Source: Chloroflexota bacterium
GTDB taxonomy: Bacteria; Chloroflexota; Anaerolineae; UBA4142
Reading direction: 5' to 3'
Length of the DNA: 64,000 nucleotides
NCBI GenBank assembly: GCA_023381515.1
Contig: JAMCQI010000057.1
Coordinates: 62,001-126,000, forward strand
Shown here: positions 17,356 to 27,900 of the stretch, piece by piece
Numbering within the stretch: position 1 is the first letter of the stretch
Layout of the letters: every line of letters begins with the position of its first letter
Made by a program: the position numbers and the translations under genes
The notes under the pieces: model-generated
The model's input: the letters and a program-made list of their open reading frames with translations, nothing else
What the model was told of the DNA's origin: nothing
The model's database searches: none

Positions 17356-20283
17356 TCAGTTGTCGGACTGCATTACAGCGGAATATCGTTCGCTTCGCTT
17401 CAGGAAAGCTATTTCACCGCCATCGAGTTCGAGTAAGTGGAAAACGATGTCGCGTGCGTCCAGCGAACCAGCACACTTGACAACTGATGCCTTCCCGGTA
17501 GTCGTGAACTCCTGTTCGAGGTAGATGACCTGCTCACTATCAGCAAGGACTGGAATGTTAGGGACGTGCGTCACAAAGATGAGCTGCCTCGATAACTTGA
17601 CGTGGCGGATTTGCTCGACAAGCTCATTAGTTATAAGAGCAGGTCCAAGTTCATCTTCCGGCTGGTCAATGACGAGTGGCAACTGCTTGGGAACCATTGC
17701 GACGGAAACGAGTGCTAGTGCCTGTTCACCTCCAGACAGAGCAGTCTCAATTGGAGTGAAAACATCATCGCCATCCTTTTTGTAGCTGATCACGAACTTA
17801 TCGCCGAGCAGACATTGTTCAAGCTTGTGAACATCCGCCTGGCCCATGCCTAATATGACCTTGGCTGTGTTCGACGTGACGTCAGGAGCGACTTGTGTCA
17901 ATCGATTTGCGTCCCCACCCTGAACAATGTTAACCAATTCTCTTGGCGTCACCGCATTGGCGATTGCATCGAGTTGGGCCTGTTTGGCCTGAATACGGTT
18001 CGTCGCGTTTGTCAGGCGATCAGCGATCTGCTCAAGTATTTTGCGATAGTCCTCCCTCTCCGCGTCTTCAATGAGCTCTGCCCTGATATTAGACGCGGAT
18101 TCTTTATCGATGAGTTGAACTATCTCGCCCCTTGACTTACGAATGCGCCCCCATGCCAGTCGGAACTGCTCTAGAAGGTCCTCTCTTTCCTTGTTTAGCC
18201 TCGAAAGCTCCTGCTGGACGATCACGAGTTCCCTCTGTTTCTCGAGGAGGTTGTTCAATCGCCTCCGCTTTTCGGTAATCCGGTTAATCAACCCTCCCTC
18301 TTCAGTGCCCTGATCGTCTGGTTTCAGGCTCGAACGGATCTCCCTATCAAGTCTCTCCTCACGAGCCTTCCGGGTGGTTTCGAGTTTGACCAGACGGTCA
18401 ATTGCAACTGTTAACCCACTCCTTGTAGCGACAAGGTTCCGCCCAACAGCGGCGATGGCTTCATTGAAGACCATTGAGGCGCTACTTGAGAACATGCTAG
18501 GGGAGGCAGATTCCTCGTCAATCGCAATGGGCTCGGGAGTTGCGGGTGCATTCTCGGACGCTGACGATTCTTTGCTTTCAGTATCTAGGCTTGACGGCAA
18601 GCTCTTAGACGACCAGACACCGTGCAAGCGTTCGAGCTCTTTTTTGTACGTATCCAGGGAAACCTCAATCTCGGCCCACTCTTTCTTTTCCTTGAATAGG
18701 GGAGACGTTGTCAGCTTCTCAAGTTCTTTGATTTCCTCATCCAATCCCTGGATGCCTGAGGTCGCAGAAGACAGTTCGACCTGGTGCTCAGTCTGCAAAA
18801 TGATGTCTTTGCTGTTCTGGACCAGTCTTCCCAGAAGCGTGCTCTCTCCTCCAATTTGATCCGTTGTTAGCTCTTTGAGTTTCAACTCAACGCTCGCGAG
18901 AGAATCGACGATCTTCATCTGTTGGCGCGCATTGTCTTTGATCTTGACGACCTCGCCTTGCGGATACACCTCCAAAGGAAGAACAGACTGAACGGAGACG
19001 CCGCTCTCGTGCGTAAACTCACCATTCCAAAGGAGGAAGATCTCTGGAGACCCCTCGATCAGCAATTTGGCGCTAGCCCCGCGGCCGCTCCTTGTACATG
19101 AGAAAGTCCGCGAGATCCCGTACGTCTTTCCCTGAACATCCCTCAGATAGACTCTCACTTCACCCCCTTCGCCTACAAACGCGCGCATCCTGTCAGCGAA
19201 CTTGTCGTGAGGGTCAGTATCGAGGGGGACTGTATTGAAGGCAAATCTTAGGCAATCCAGAAGAGCTGACTTGCCGGTATAGTTTTTCCCGATAATGCTG
19301 TTTTGATGCGGACTGAATCCGACCTTCATTCCGTTCAGCATGCCACCTGAGATAGACACTCCGATAATGTGCGGGTGAGAAACCTCGGGGGGTTCAGTGA
19401 AATGCACCGATTGAGGATATTGAACTTCGTCCTCACTGCGGATAACTCCGTGTCCAAGACGAAGTTCTGGTTCGTAGATAATCTGCCTTACCCCGTTGAG
19501 ACCTGGCGCTGTCATCCTGATCCAAGTTGTGTTTAGCTCGAAATCATCGAGCCGGTGACAATCAGAGACATCAATGAAACCGAAAGAATTGGCTATTTTG
19601 GTCGAGTCCATGTTCTTGTAGAGCAGCCTGACCTTCCTCGGTCTATCAGTCACTCGCTTTATCTCGCCAGAGGGAGCGGCCAAGATCCTTAGGCGCCGGT
19701 CGTTTAGAATATCGGTCCTGCCTCGGAATTCCTTAGAGCCCCATAGACCATCGTCGCGTTGTACATGAGGGGCAATAACAACTCCTTGCAGGTGATTGAC
19801 CACCTCATCCAATACCATGGAGATGGTCTTTTCGTCTTTGGGCGACAAGCAGCCAACACGGTCCTCTTTTTTCCCCTCACCTGACATACCCAATCGGATC
19901 AGCATCTTCTCTATTTCGGCGACATCTTGGGTCTCCTCGAACAACGCAAGCAAATGAGGACCTTCATAGGTTGTAATCTCAACACCTGGCAGGATGTGGA
20001 TTTTGCTCTTCCCCGCTTTGCGGGCTTGTCTTGCCAACTTGACCAGCGGTTTACACCAGGCGACGCAATTATGGTCGGTGATTGCCACAAGATCAAGGGA
20101 TGTCTTGTTCAGAGCATCGAAATATGTCTCGGGCGTTAGCGTAGCCGCTCTAATAGTTTGGTCGGGTCTGCTGTCCCAATCCCAACGAGTAGCAGGCGTG
20201 TGCACATGAAGGTTCGTATGTACCCACCGTGCGTATGTAGGACTTTGGTGGAAATCGTTCAATTCTTGGATTGAGACAGGCAT
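17356..20283 (-). CDS. PHP-domain SMC-like ATPase (TrlF-type)
   Basis: The protein has 975 residues from the ATG at 20283, which follows GGGGGAT; the frame is open to 20397. An N-terminal PHP phosphoesterase domain has its metal motifs: HVHTP at 26-30, AITDHNC, LPGVEITT, IAPHV and SDCH. A split ABC/SMC ATPase follows, with Walker A near 331 (GKNYTGKS), a long coiled coil in the middle, the signature SGGEQALAL near 849 and Walker B at VIDQPEDELG. TrlF-type proteins with this fusion are found in defence islands; their substrate is not known to me. It lies 121 bases past brxL on the same strand, so it may be a BREX-linked partner. Confidence 0.8.
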   Translation of the reverse strand: MPVSIQELNDFHQSPTYARWVHTNLHVHTPATRWDWDSRPDQTIRAATLTPETYFDALNKTSLDLVAITDHNCVAWCKPLVKLARQARKAGKSKIHILPGVEITTYEGPHLLALFEETQDVAEIEKMLIRLGMSGEGKKEDRVGCLSPKDEKTISMVLDEVVNHLQGVVIAPHVQRDDGLWGSKEFRGRTDILNDRRLRILAAPSGEIKRVTDRPRKVRLLYKNMDSTKIANSFGFIDVSDCHRLDDFELNTTWIRMTAPGLNGVRQIIYEPELRLGHGVIRSEDEVQYPQSVHFTEPPEVSHPHIIGVSISGGMLNGMKVGFSPHQNSIIGKNYTGKSALLDCLRFAFNTVPLDTDPHDKFADRMRAFVGEGGEVRVYLRDVQGKTYGISRTFSCTRSGRGASAKLLIEGSPEIFLLWNGEFTHESGVSVQSVLPLEVYPQGEVVKIKDNARQQMKIVDSLASVELKLKELTTDQIGGESTLLGRLVQNSKDIILQTEHQVELSSATSGIQGLDEEIKELEKLTTSPLFKEKKEWAEIEVSLDTYKKELERLHGVWSSKSLPSSLDTESKESSASENAPATPEPIAIDEESASPSMFSSSASMVFNEAIAAVGRNLVATRSGLTVAIDRLVKLETTRKAREERLDREIRSSLKPDDQGTEEGGLINRITEKRRRLNNLLEKQRELVIVQQELSRLNKEREDLLEQFRLAWGRIRKSRGEIVQLIDKESASNIRAELIEDAEREDYRKILEQIADRLTNATNRIQAKQAQLDAIANAVTPRELVNIVQGGDANRLTQVAPDVTSNTAKVILGMGQADVHKLEQCLLGDKFVISYKKDGDDVFTPIETALSGGEQALALVSVAMVPKQLPLVIDQPEDELGPALITNELVEQIRHVKLSRQLIFVTHVPNIPVLADSEQVIYLEQEFTTTGKASVVKCAGSLDARDIVFHLLELDGGEIAFLKRSERYSAVMQSDN

Positions 20284-20403
20284 ATTGATCCCCCAGTCAC
20301 AAACACACATACTTCGCAAACCTAGGCCCCGAGTTGGCAATAAGCACATGCCACCAGCGTGATATTCGAAGCAGCGGTAACCTGGGCCCAGAAGCATGTA
20401 TGC

Positions 20404-22437
20404 CTAAAGTTCTACACTCTTGCTCACCGCACGATCTGGGTCGCCATAGAAGACGATGTCAAGTTTCTCCACCACTTCTTCCGGCAGTCCGACAAATTGT
20501 GATTTATTTGCTAGCGGTACGAGCGCGCGAATGGCGCCATTCTCCAACGCGACTTGGAGTGGTTCCATGATGGAGGCAACAGCCTTGATGTTGCCCTGTA
20601 CCGTGATATCGCCCAGTACGATAGTACCTGGCAAGATGCGCCTGCCAAACAGAGCAGATATCATCGCAACGTAGAATGCTACCCCGCAAGCGCAGTCCAC
20701 ACGGCCGCCACTCAGATCAATCGCCTCCGCCTGGATATCTTTTTGAGCTAGCAGCGGCGTCAGCGCGAGCTTGTCCTTCACGCTCAATAGATAAGCGAAA
20801 GCACGGTTGAGGGATTCCTTAAGCGACGGCTCTAAACCACCAGGCGTTCGCAGCTTGCCAGTCCCTGCTGTGACCGAGACTTCCAGCCGAAAGAGTCCCA
20901 CCCGTGCTTGGTCATCTGCCGCCGCCGTATATACACTGCCCGGCGGCAAGGGATCGGGAGAGATCACTCCGCTCCCTCCCTGTTCCGGCACACCCACTGT
21001 TCTTTCAGTCCCATCTTGATTGCCGATGTAGGAAAAGCTCGTCTTGTAGAATTCGAACGAGCCTCGCTTTTTCAGCTGTTCCTTCACGCGGCGGCGTCCC
21101 TCCAGGGCCAGTTCCAGGTACTCCGTGAGCTCTGGTTCTGTCCATGCGCCATCAGGATGCAACAGTTTGAGCAGGCCACTAACTGTTCGCTTGACAGCGG
21201 AAGCGTCGCGCCCTTCGACGTGAGAACCAAACCGGTAGTATTGTTCTACTGCATCAAACCGATTGTCCTTGCGCGCGATGCGAAACGCCTCCGCTAGATA
21301 GTCAGTGACAAATCCGTAGCGAGTCGTAAGCAAATCCTTGGACGTCTTGGGGATCTCCCATCCCGGGAGATAGTAATGGAAGCGATCGATAACAGCCAAG
21401 TCAAATGCATCCGGAAGAGGCTGAAGTAGGTCAGTGGCGCTGTTCTGAACGAGCGTTTCGACCGGCTGGTTGAGGTTGCCCACGAAGACAAGAGAGGCAT
21501 CCGCCAGCACCTGCGTAATACCGCGACTAAAGCGGCCATTCGCCATGTAGTCTTTCATGATCTGGATCGTGTCTGGGTCGGTGACCTTCATTCCGCTGAC
21601 TTCGTCGAAGGCGACAACGTCCCAATGCCCGACCAGTCCAACTTGGCGACGCGCATTGTTGTAGAACAGGTTGGCGGAGCTCGCCTTACCACCCGAAATG
21701 AGGATACAGTATGGCGACATCTCGCTATAAGCATATGACTTGCCTGTGCCACGCGGTCCAAGCTCGATCAAGTTGTAATTCTTTTCGACGAATGGAATCA
21801 GGCGGGCGAGGATCAACAGCTTGAGCCGATGTTGCATGCGGTCCGGTTCTAGACCGAGCGTGCGTATGAGGACGTCGATCCATTCATCGCGTGTGAACTG
21901 GGCACGTCCATCGACAAACTCAGTTTCGTCGAACCGTGCTAGCTGGATTGGCTTGAGATCAGAAATGAAAAAGGGGCTGTCCTTCTTTTCGACTGGCGTC
22001 CGGAACTCAACGTCCACTAGGGCCCAAATTCCGCCTTCTAGGAGACGCGGGTATCGCCGATAGAACTCATCCGGGATATGGATTCGGCTGTAGCTGAAAT
22101 TGTCCATCGCGGCCCAGTACTTGGCTTCGCTGGCCAGAAAGCGCACCTCAATCCGGTCGATGAACCGATAGCGGCCCCTTTGCTCAACCAGGGACTGGGC
22201 TTTGTTGGATTCGTCGTGTCGGAAATAGTTCGAGCGCAGCGTGTTCTTCACGGCGGCGATGCCTAATTGGACTTCAGTGGGGTCTTCCGAGGCGCAGTAC
22301 TTGCCCAGCAGATACTCGAGGACATACGACGGAACATTCTCGCCACCTCGGATTTGGTGCAGCAGATCCTTCCGGACAACTTTGCCGGCAAACACCTGGG
22401 TTAGCTTTTGATCGAGCGTCTCGGATGCCATAACCAC
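20404..22437 (-). CDS. brxL: BREX protein BrxL (AAA and Lon-like domains)
   Basis: The protein has 677 residues. An N-terminal helical domain leads to an AAA core with Walker A at 227-234 (GPRGTGKS) and VAFDEVSG near 293. The C-terminal domain (about 520-677) has the Lon-protease fold pattern (GTIVLGDITVQGNIKAVASI). The usual Ser-Lys dyad is not visible: the GPSAG box reads DCACG, and the Lys position reads Met. In BREX, BrxL is a DNA-binding AAA protein needed for defence in type 1 systems. It starts right after the pglZ stop. Confidence 0.88.
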   Translation of the reverse strand: MVMASETLDQKLTQVFAGKVVRKDLLHQIRGGENVPSYVLEYLLGKYCASEDPTEVQLGIAAVKNTLRSNYFRHDESNKAQSLVEQRGRYRFIDRIEVRFLASEAKYWAAMDNFSYSRIHIPDEFYRRYPRLLEGGIWALVDVEFRTPVEKKDSPFFISDLKPIQLARFDETEFVDGRAQFTRDEWIDVLIRTLGLEPDRMQHRLKLLILARLIPFVEKNYNLIELGPRGTGKSYAYSEMSPYCILISGGKASSANLFYNNARRQVGLVGHWDVVAFDEVSGMKVTDPDTIQIMKDYMANGRFSRGITQVLADASLVFVGNLNQPVETLVQNSATDLLQPLPDAFDLAVIDRFHYYLPGWEIPKTSKDLLTTRYGFVTDYLAEAFRIARKDNRFDAVEQYYRFGSHVEGRDASAVKRTVSGLLKLLHPDGAWTEPELTEYLELALEGRRRVKEQLKKRGSFEFYKTSFSYIGNQDGTERTVGVPEQGGSGVISPDPLPPGSVYTAAADDQARVGLFRLEVSVTAGTGKLRTPGGLEPSLKESLNRAFAYLLSVKDKLALTPLLAQKDIQAEAIDLSGGRVDCACGVAFYVAMISALFGRRILPGTIVLGDITVQGNIKAVASIMEPLQVALENGAIRALVPLANKSQFVGLPEEVVEKLDIVFYGDPDRAVSKSVEL

Positions 22438-22438
22438 C

Positions 22439-24955
22439 TCAATCCAGTGTGCCGTTCTTCAGTTTCAAGGTAGCCCATACCAATCCCGAATCCGGCGCTA
22501 TAGCGCGTATTTCGATGAATTCACCATGAAAGTCCGGATCAATCAATAGAGGGACTTCAGTGTCAACATTGGGCTGCAAGGTTACTTCATGCGTGTTGAC
22601 ATCGCGTGCATCGCAATCAGCGGCCTCGCCGACCGGCTTGCTCTTGGGATTCGAATCGGGATAGGCTTCAAGGCGAACGTTCAGTGACTCGCCCAAGAGC
22701 GAACCATTGTAAACCTTCAGGCCAATCACTTGGCTGGTGAACTGGGCGCGGGGATAGTGGATTTCGACCTGCTGGGCGCGTGCACTGGTCTCGGGTCTGG
22801 ATTTGACCTTGAGCTCGATTACTGGAACCACACACTCTTGCAGGCTGAGACCCTCGTGGAAGTAGCAGGTGTCGGCCACATAGACGCCAAAGCCGTTAGG
22901 CACGCAATAGTCGGTCGCGTCGGTCTGGATTCCCAAGAAGTTCGGTTTCAGGATCAGAGAACCTGGCTTTTCTCGGACGCGTTTCCCGAGCTTGGCACGC
23001 CGCTTGTTGAGATTCCAGCTTCCCTCGGGAGAAGCTATAGTATCGCCAGGGAGAGTCTCTGGTAAGAGCACGTGGCCGTGATCGGCCGTGATGACAATGC
23101 GTTCAAAGCCAAGTTTTGCTAAGTGAAGTGTTGCAACTTTGAGGTCGCCTAGCAGATCACTCATGTGCTTGCGAGCCTGCCGCAAGCTGACGTGTTCTCC
23201 TAGCTCATCAATGTCCGGCACTCGGATGACGAAAAGGTCTGCACGTGCCAGCGCACTACGCTTGCGGTCGGACGCGTCGAGCCATTCATTCAACGTGGTG
23301 CTCGCAAACCGGTCGCCGTACTTATCTCCGAGATATTCCATGCGAGTTGCGGAATCCTTGACGGGACGATTGCCGATGTGGGGAATGAACTCTTCTCCAA
23401 CCAAGGGGAGGGAAAGCGCACCGTCCGCGCCGGGGAGAAGAGCCGCCATACCGTTGGCCGTAGTCGTGGGTAGTGCTGCACTGGCTGGCTGAATGCTTAC
23501 TTCACCTAGCGAACCTAATTCACGCGCCAGTGCCCGTCCCATCTCAAATCGGAGCGAATCAGCAAGGACATAGGCAACCTTCTCACGGCGATCGAGGCTC
23601 GGACCAACGAAGCGATCAAACACCTGAGTTTGCCGCAATACATTTTCCGGAGGCCAGCCCTCAGCCGGAACCGCTGCCAGAAAGCGCATTTCCAGCTTGT
23701 CAATGCTTGCCCGATACGTTCGGCGGGCAAAGTCAATGACGGCTTGAATCTCAGCGCAATCAGCACAGTCCGCCACACTCTGTTCCATCAGTCTCTGCTG
23801 CAAATCGAGTTCATTCCAGCCGCCATCCCGAGCGTAAGACTCCACTAGTCCGCTGAGCCGGCTGATACCATTCTCGACCTTGGATGCCGCCCCAATCAGG
23901 TTCAGACAGCGCTCAGCTACCTGCCAGATCTGTGCACGGTCCGCCTGACGCCGCCAGACAGAGTGACTCCTCGCATCAAGTATGGACCGAGCCGTTTGGA
24001 GGTTGCTCTCCAGAACAGCAGTTGCCAACGAAGCAAGGGACTGCTTCTCCTCAAAGGCAAAAGTATCGCGCTCGCCCAACTCCTTAGCAGCACGAAAGTG
24101 ATCGTGCAGCTTGAGGTCCTTCTCTATTCGATTTGCCAGCGCGACATAAGCGTCGCGCCACTCGTCCGACGAGCGCAGCCGGTCGCAAATTGCATAGACC
24201 TGGTCACGGTACGAAGGGTCGGCTCGGTGGACGCCATCCAGCGCAGCCGGAAGCGCGGCAGGTAGATCGAAGGTCAACTCACTGAACAGGATATAACTAG
24301 CCAGTTGATCCAGGAGCTTTTTCCATGAACGTGTCCCAGCCTGCGGGACGAAGCCGATAGCGCCTTTCAGAAGCGCCAGCAACTCGCCGCGCGGGCCCCG
24401 GGCCTCAAATGCCTCTGCAACCTGACCTGACCCCAGCACGGCAGCACACACCTCAATGGGAGACTGTGTCCGAAGGATTTGCTCAATCTGCGGGTATGCC
24501 ATCATCGGTTTGAGATTGTCCAGAAGGTCGAATGCGGGCTGTCCTGTCAGGAACAGGGTGTCGATCTGTTCGCGCATCTCTGGCATTGCCACACAAGCAA
24601 GCGAGTGTAACTGTTCGCTCTCCTCAACGCCAAAGAGATCGCCGGCGGCCGCGAAACCCTCGAATGGATCCTGGGTCCGCCGGTCTTCCGGCAGACGCGC
24701 GCGCGGTAGATAGATCAACAGGTTCGCATTCGCGTCTGATGGATTCGAGGACTCGTTCATTTTGCGATAGACGTCCTCTGCCTCGCGCCGGGCTTGAAGC
24801 TCGGAGGCAGCGGCGTTCGCCACACGGCAGTTCGCGATCTGCAGCGTGCGGACGAATTCGCCAAACGCCCGTTCGCTGTCAAACCATACGACAATGCGAT
24901 GGTCACTTAGACAAGTGGTTAATAGCTGACGGAGGTGGTCCGATAGTCGCATCAA
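22439..24955 (-). CDS. pglZ: BREX phosphatase-fold protein PglZ
   Basis: The protein has 838 residues. The second half holds the alkaline-phosphatase-superfamily PglZ domain. Its metal-binding segments are visible: VLADSLRFEMGRAL near 462 and VITADHGHVLLP near 620. The first 430 residues are largely helical. PglZ is the shared marker of all BREX types; it forms complexes with other BREX proteins, and its enzymatic substrate is uncertain. The gene overlaps pglX by 4 bases (ATGA), which fits translational coupling. Confidence 0.9.
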   Translation of the reverse strand: MMRLSDHLRQLLTTCLSDHRIVVWFDSERAFGEFVRTLQIANCRVANAAASELQARREAEDVYRKMNESSNPSDANANLLIYLPRARLPEDRRTQDPFEGFAAAGDLFGVEESEQLHSLACVAMPEMREQIDTLFLTGQPAFDLLDNLKPMMAYPQIEQILRTQSPIEVCAAVLGSGQVAEAFEARGPRGELLALLKGAIGFVPQAGTRSWKKLLDQLASYILFSELTFDLPAALPAALDGVHRADPSYRDQVYAICDRLRSSDEWRDAYVALANRIEKDLKLHDHFRAAKELGERDTFAFEEKQSLASLATAVLESNLQTARSILDARSHSVWRRQADRAQIWQVAERCLNLIGAASKVENGISRLSGLVESYARDGGWNELDLQQRLMEQSVADCADCAEIQAVIDFARRTYRASIDKLEMRFLAAVPAEGWPPENVLRQTQVFDRFVGPSLDRREKVAYVLADSLRFEMGRALARELGSLGEVSIQPASAALPTTTANGMAALLPGADGALSLPLVGEEFIPHIGNRPVKDSATRMEYLGDKYGDRFASTTLNEWLDASDRKRSALARADLFVIRVPDIDELGEHVSLRQARKHMSDLLGDLKVATLHLAKLGFERIVITADHGHVLLPETLPGDTIASPEGSWNLNKRRAKLGKRVREKPGSLILKPNFLGIQTDATDYCVPNGFGVYVADTCYFHEGLSLQECVVPVIELKVKSRPETSARAQQVEIHYPRAQFTSQVIGLKVYNGSLLGESLNVRLEAYPDSNPKSKPVGEAADCDARDVNTHEVTLQPNVDTEVPLLIDPDFHGEFIEIRAIAPDSGLVWATLKLKNGTLD

Positions 24956-27900
24956 TCGTTCTCCTCGTCTTCATCCTCTTCTTTGCGCTTGATTGCCTTC
25001 TTTGTTTTCTTGACCTCTGCCCTGCACAAGTGCTCCAGCCCATGTGCGATGGCAATGGAACGGTCGGTCTCGCACTTTTTCTCAACTCGCTTGGGCCAGA
25101 TGTTGTAGGCCATATGCGCCCAATCATACTCGCCTGCTTCAAGCTTTTTCCAGACAGCCGCCGTGTCGTTCGCCCATTTGCGGAGACGGTAGAGCTTGTT
25201 AAGAGGTGCGGCGTTGATAATGACGCCATCGTTCAAGTCCGGCTTGTATGGGAGCTCTGCCACGCGCAAGAGTTCAGCGCGGAAAACGTTCAACTCACTC
25301 AGGAATTGCTTTGTATCGTTCAGCTGATCACGCAAGTCGGTGGCGGTTTTCCCGGAGGAGGTCTCCAGCTTTTCGTCGAGTTGGTCCACTCGCTTTTGCA
25401 CACTTTCTATCTTGGGATTCACATACTGGGTGACAATAGTATACAGCGTGTCCTTCGTGAGACGGTGATAGTATACCCAGACGGTGTAGCTGCCGGACGC
25501 AGTGCTGAGTGCCCAGTAGATAGGTGCTTGCCTGCGACTTTTGGAATAGCGTTTCACGTGATCAGCGAAAAAGCCAGAGGGCGAGTGGAAGTGGTCGCGC
25601 AGGTCATGAACGCCGAGAATCTCGCATGCCTCTGCCTCGATCGCGTCAGCGCGGTCTCCCCAGAGCACGGTGAACACTTCCCGCACGCGGCGAACAATAT
25701 CAGAGGGATGTGCCACTTGGCGATCCAGACCCGGATCGTCTATGAGGATACCATCCCATGGGATACGAATTGGATACTCGCTGTGGGGAATTGTTGGGTA
25801 TTCTACTGCGCCATCCGGTGGGAGAGTAATGGCATTGGGGCGTGCGCGGAGCCACTCTCCGCTGACGATATTGTGCGGTGTAGCGGGTAGGCCTTCGGTG
25901 CCGACAAGCATTCCGGGTGGGCAAACAGGAAGTAAATCGAAAGGATCTTGGAGCTTGGGTGCAAGCGTATCATCGAGCGAAAGTCGGACATCCCATCTTC
26001 CCAAAGCTAGACCTATGGCATAAGAAATGAATATCTGGACTTCCTGGTATGGGGAATCGGCTAATGGCAACTCGCTTTCCACCGAATCCTCGTTATCAGC
26101 AATATCGGCTGTGTTCGCAGAAGACCATGGCAATCGAATATCTTGGATTGAGAGATCATATGCGGCAAGTGAGGAATGGGAAAGATGGCGGTAGAGTTCT
26201 GCGAAATTATCCTCGACGATACGGTTCCAACCAACTTGATCTGCAGCCCATGCAGATAGAGAGCCCCTGTTAAGAGATCCAAGTCCGGTGAATCGTGCCG
26301 TTCGCTCGTCACCCAAATCCCTACGGAGCACAAGTTCATGCAACTGTTGGGCGTCCCGAGTGATATATTCCCTTAGGTCAGTCTCTGGATTGGGCATTGG
26401 AATTGCCTTGACAAAACCCGAATCCCATTTGCGACTGGGAGTGAGTGCCCGGAGTAGGAACTCAAAGACTTCTGAATTGAGAAGGCCAAGAAGAAGCCAA
26501 GGATCTATGTCGTGACTGAAAATGCCCTGGCCGACGTGACTAAAAATGCACCCGCCCGGCAAGACCCTAACATTGAACCCCTTTACTGAAATATTGGGAT
26601 AAGTCAGACCAGGCCTACCGTATAAGGAAGTATTCTGGACAAAACGGGACGCCGATCCATAGCGTGCTGCAACTTGTGCCTTTATCTCTTCGCCCTCTCT
26701 TGCCCAGTTAACGAACAGATAGACATCTTGGTGGAATTTGGAATAATCGCCCCCCTTAGGATATCCGATCCATTGCGAATTGCCAGGTGGGATCTCCCAC
26801 CTCGTTCGCAAGAAGCGTTCATTATCGCTGGTAACGAGGCCGATCGCAACTTTGATATTGGAGTCTTCAATGCTCGGCAACGTGGAAAACAGCCTCCGCA
26901 CCTTTTGCGAAAGCCAATAGCTAAAAGGGAAGCCAGGCAGAGACCTTATCTCGCTTCCCCTCACAAGATAGCCGCTGTTGCTTCGGACCAAGTACTCAAG
27001 GTCATTTGCTTTGTTTGAAGATTCATTCAGCCTAAAGAATGTGATGATTTCATCAACAGACCTGTCAGCAGTGATTACAGATGCCGCCGTCTCGACAAAG
27101 GCGCGATCGAGCACCTCGAATCCGAGATCGGCCATTAGCCGCATGGTTCCACTACCCAGAACCACGTTCTCGCGCCACAAATGCATCGAAGGTAAGAAGA
27201 AACCGGTGCGCGATGTCAGACATCCAAGTAATGCTCGGTTGACTGCGAGACCAACAGCTCGCTGCACAAACGCACAATAGAGGTCATTCTTGCTGTCCGC
27301 ATATGCAACTTCTTGATACTTTTTTGCTGTTGGGACACTCCATCCAAATGGTGGATTCATCAAGACTATATCGTATTTCCTGCGACAGAGGTCGACGAAA
27401 GCAAACCCTTGCTTCGCGTCATCAGCGAATAACCGGCGACGAACTGTCCGCCCGTTGGTTGCATGTTCAGCGTAGGCGCGCAATGCATCCAAGACGTGCG
27501 CTTCAGCCTGGTCCCAGAAGCTTTCGTCGGTGATACCAGAAAGATCGAACAGCGCCAATTGCTCCGGTTTCTGGGGTCTAGCAAATTCTTCGAAAAGCGC
27601 CAACTGCTCAGTGGGGTCACCCTTGAGCCATTGGCGCTTGGCGTCTGCAATAGCACTCTGTAGTTCTTCTTCTATCATCAGGAGTGATCCTGCTTCGCCA
27701 GCCAGTTTCATTTTATCAAAAACAATGCGGACGAGGTCAGCCAAGACACGAGGCTTGAGTTCAGCGGTGAACTCATCCAGCAACGTGCGCTCGCCGGGCA
27801 TCGGCTCGGCACAGACGACATTAACTATTCTGATCTGGGGACGCACATCGAACCTAAGGTTCATCTGCTGAAAGCTGCGCTGAGCACGCAGCCAAAGTGC

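Noticed and set aside
24532..25890. A 452-codon plus-strand ORF antisense to pglX and pglZ
   Set aside because: It lies wholly opposite two well-supported BREX genes, and its translation looks like compositional noise.
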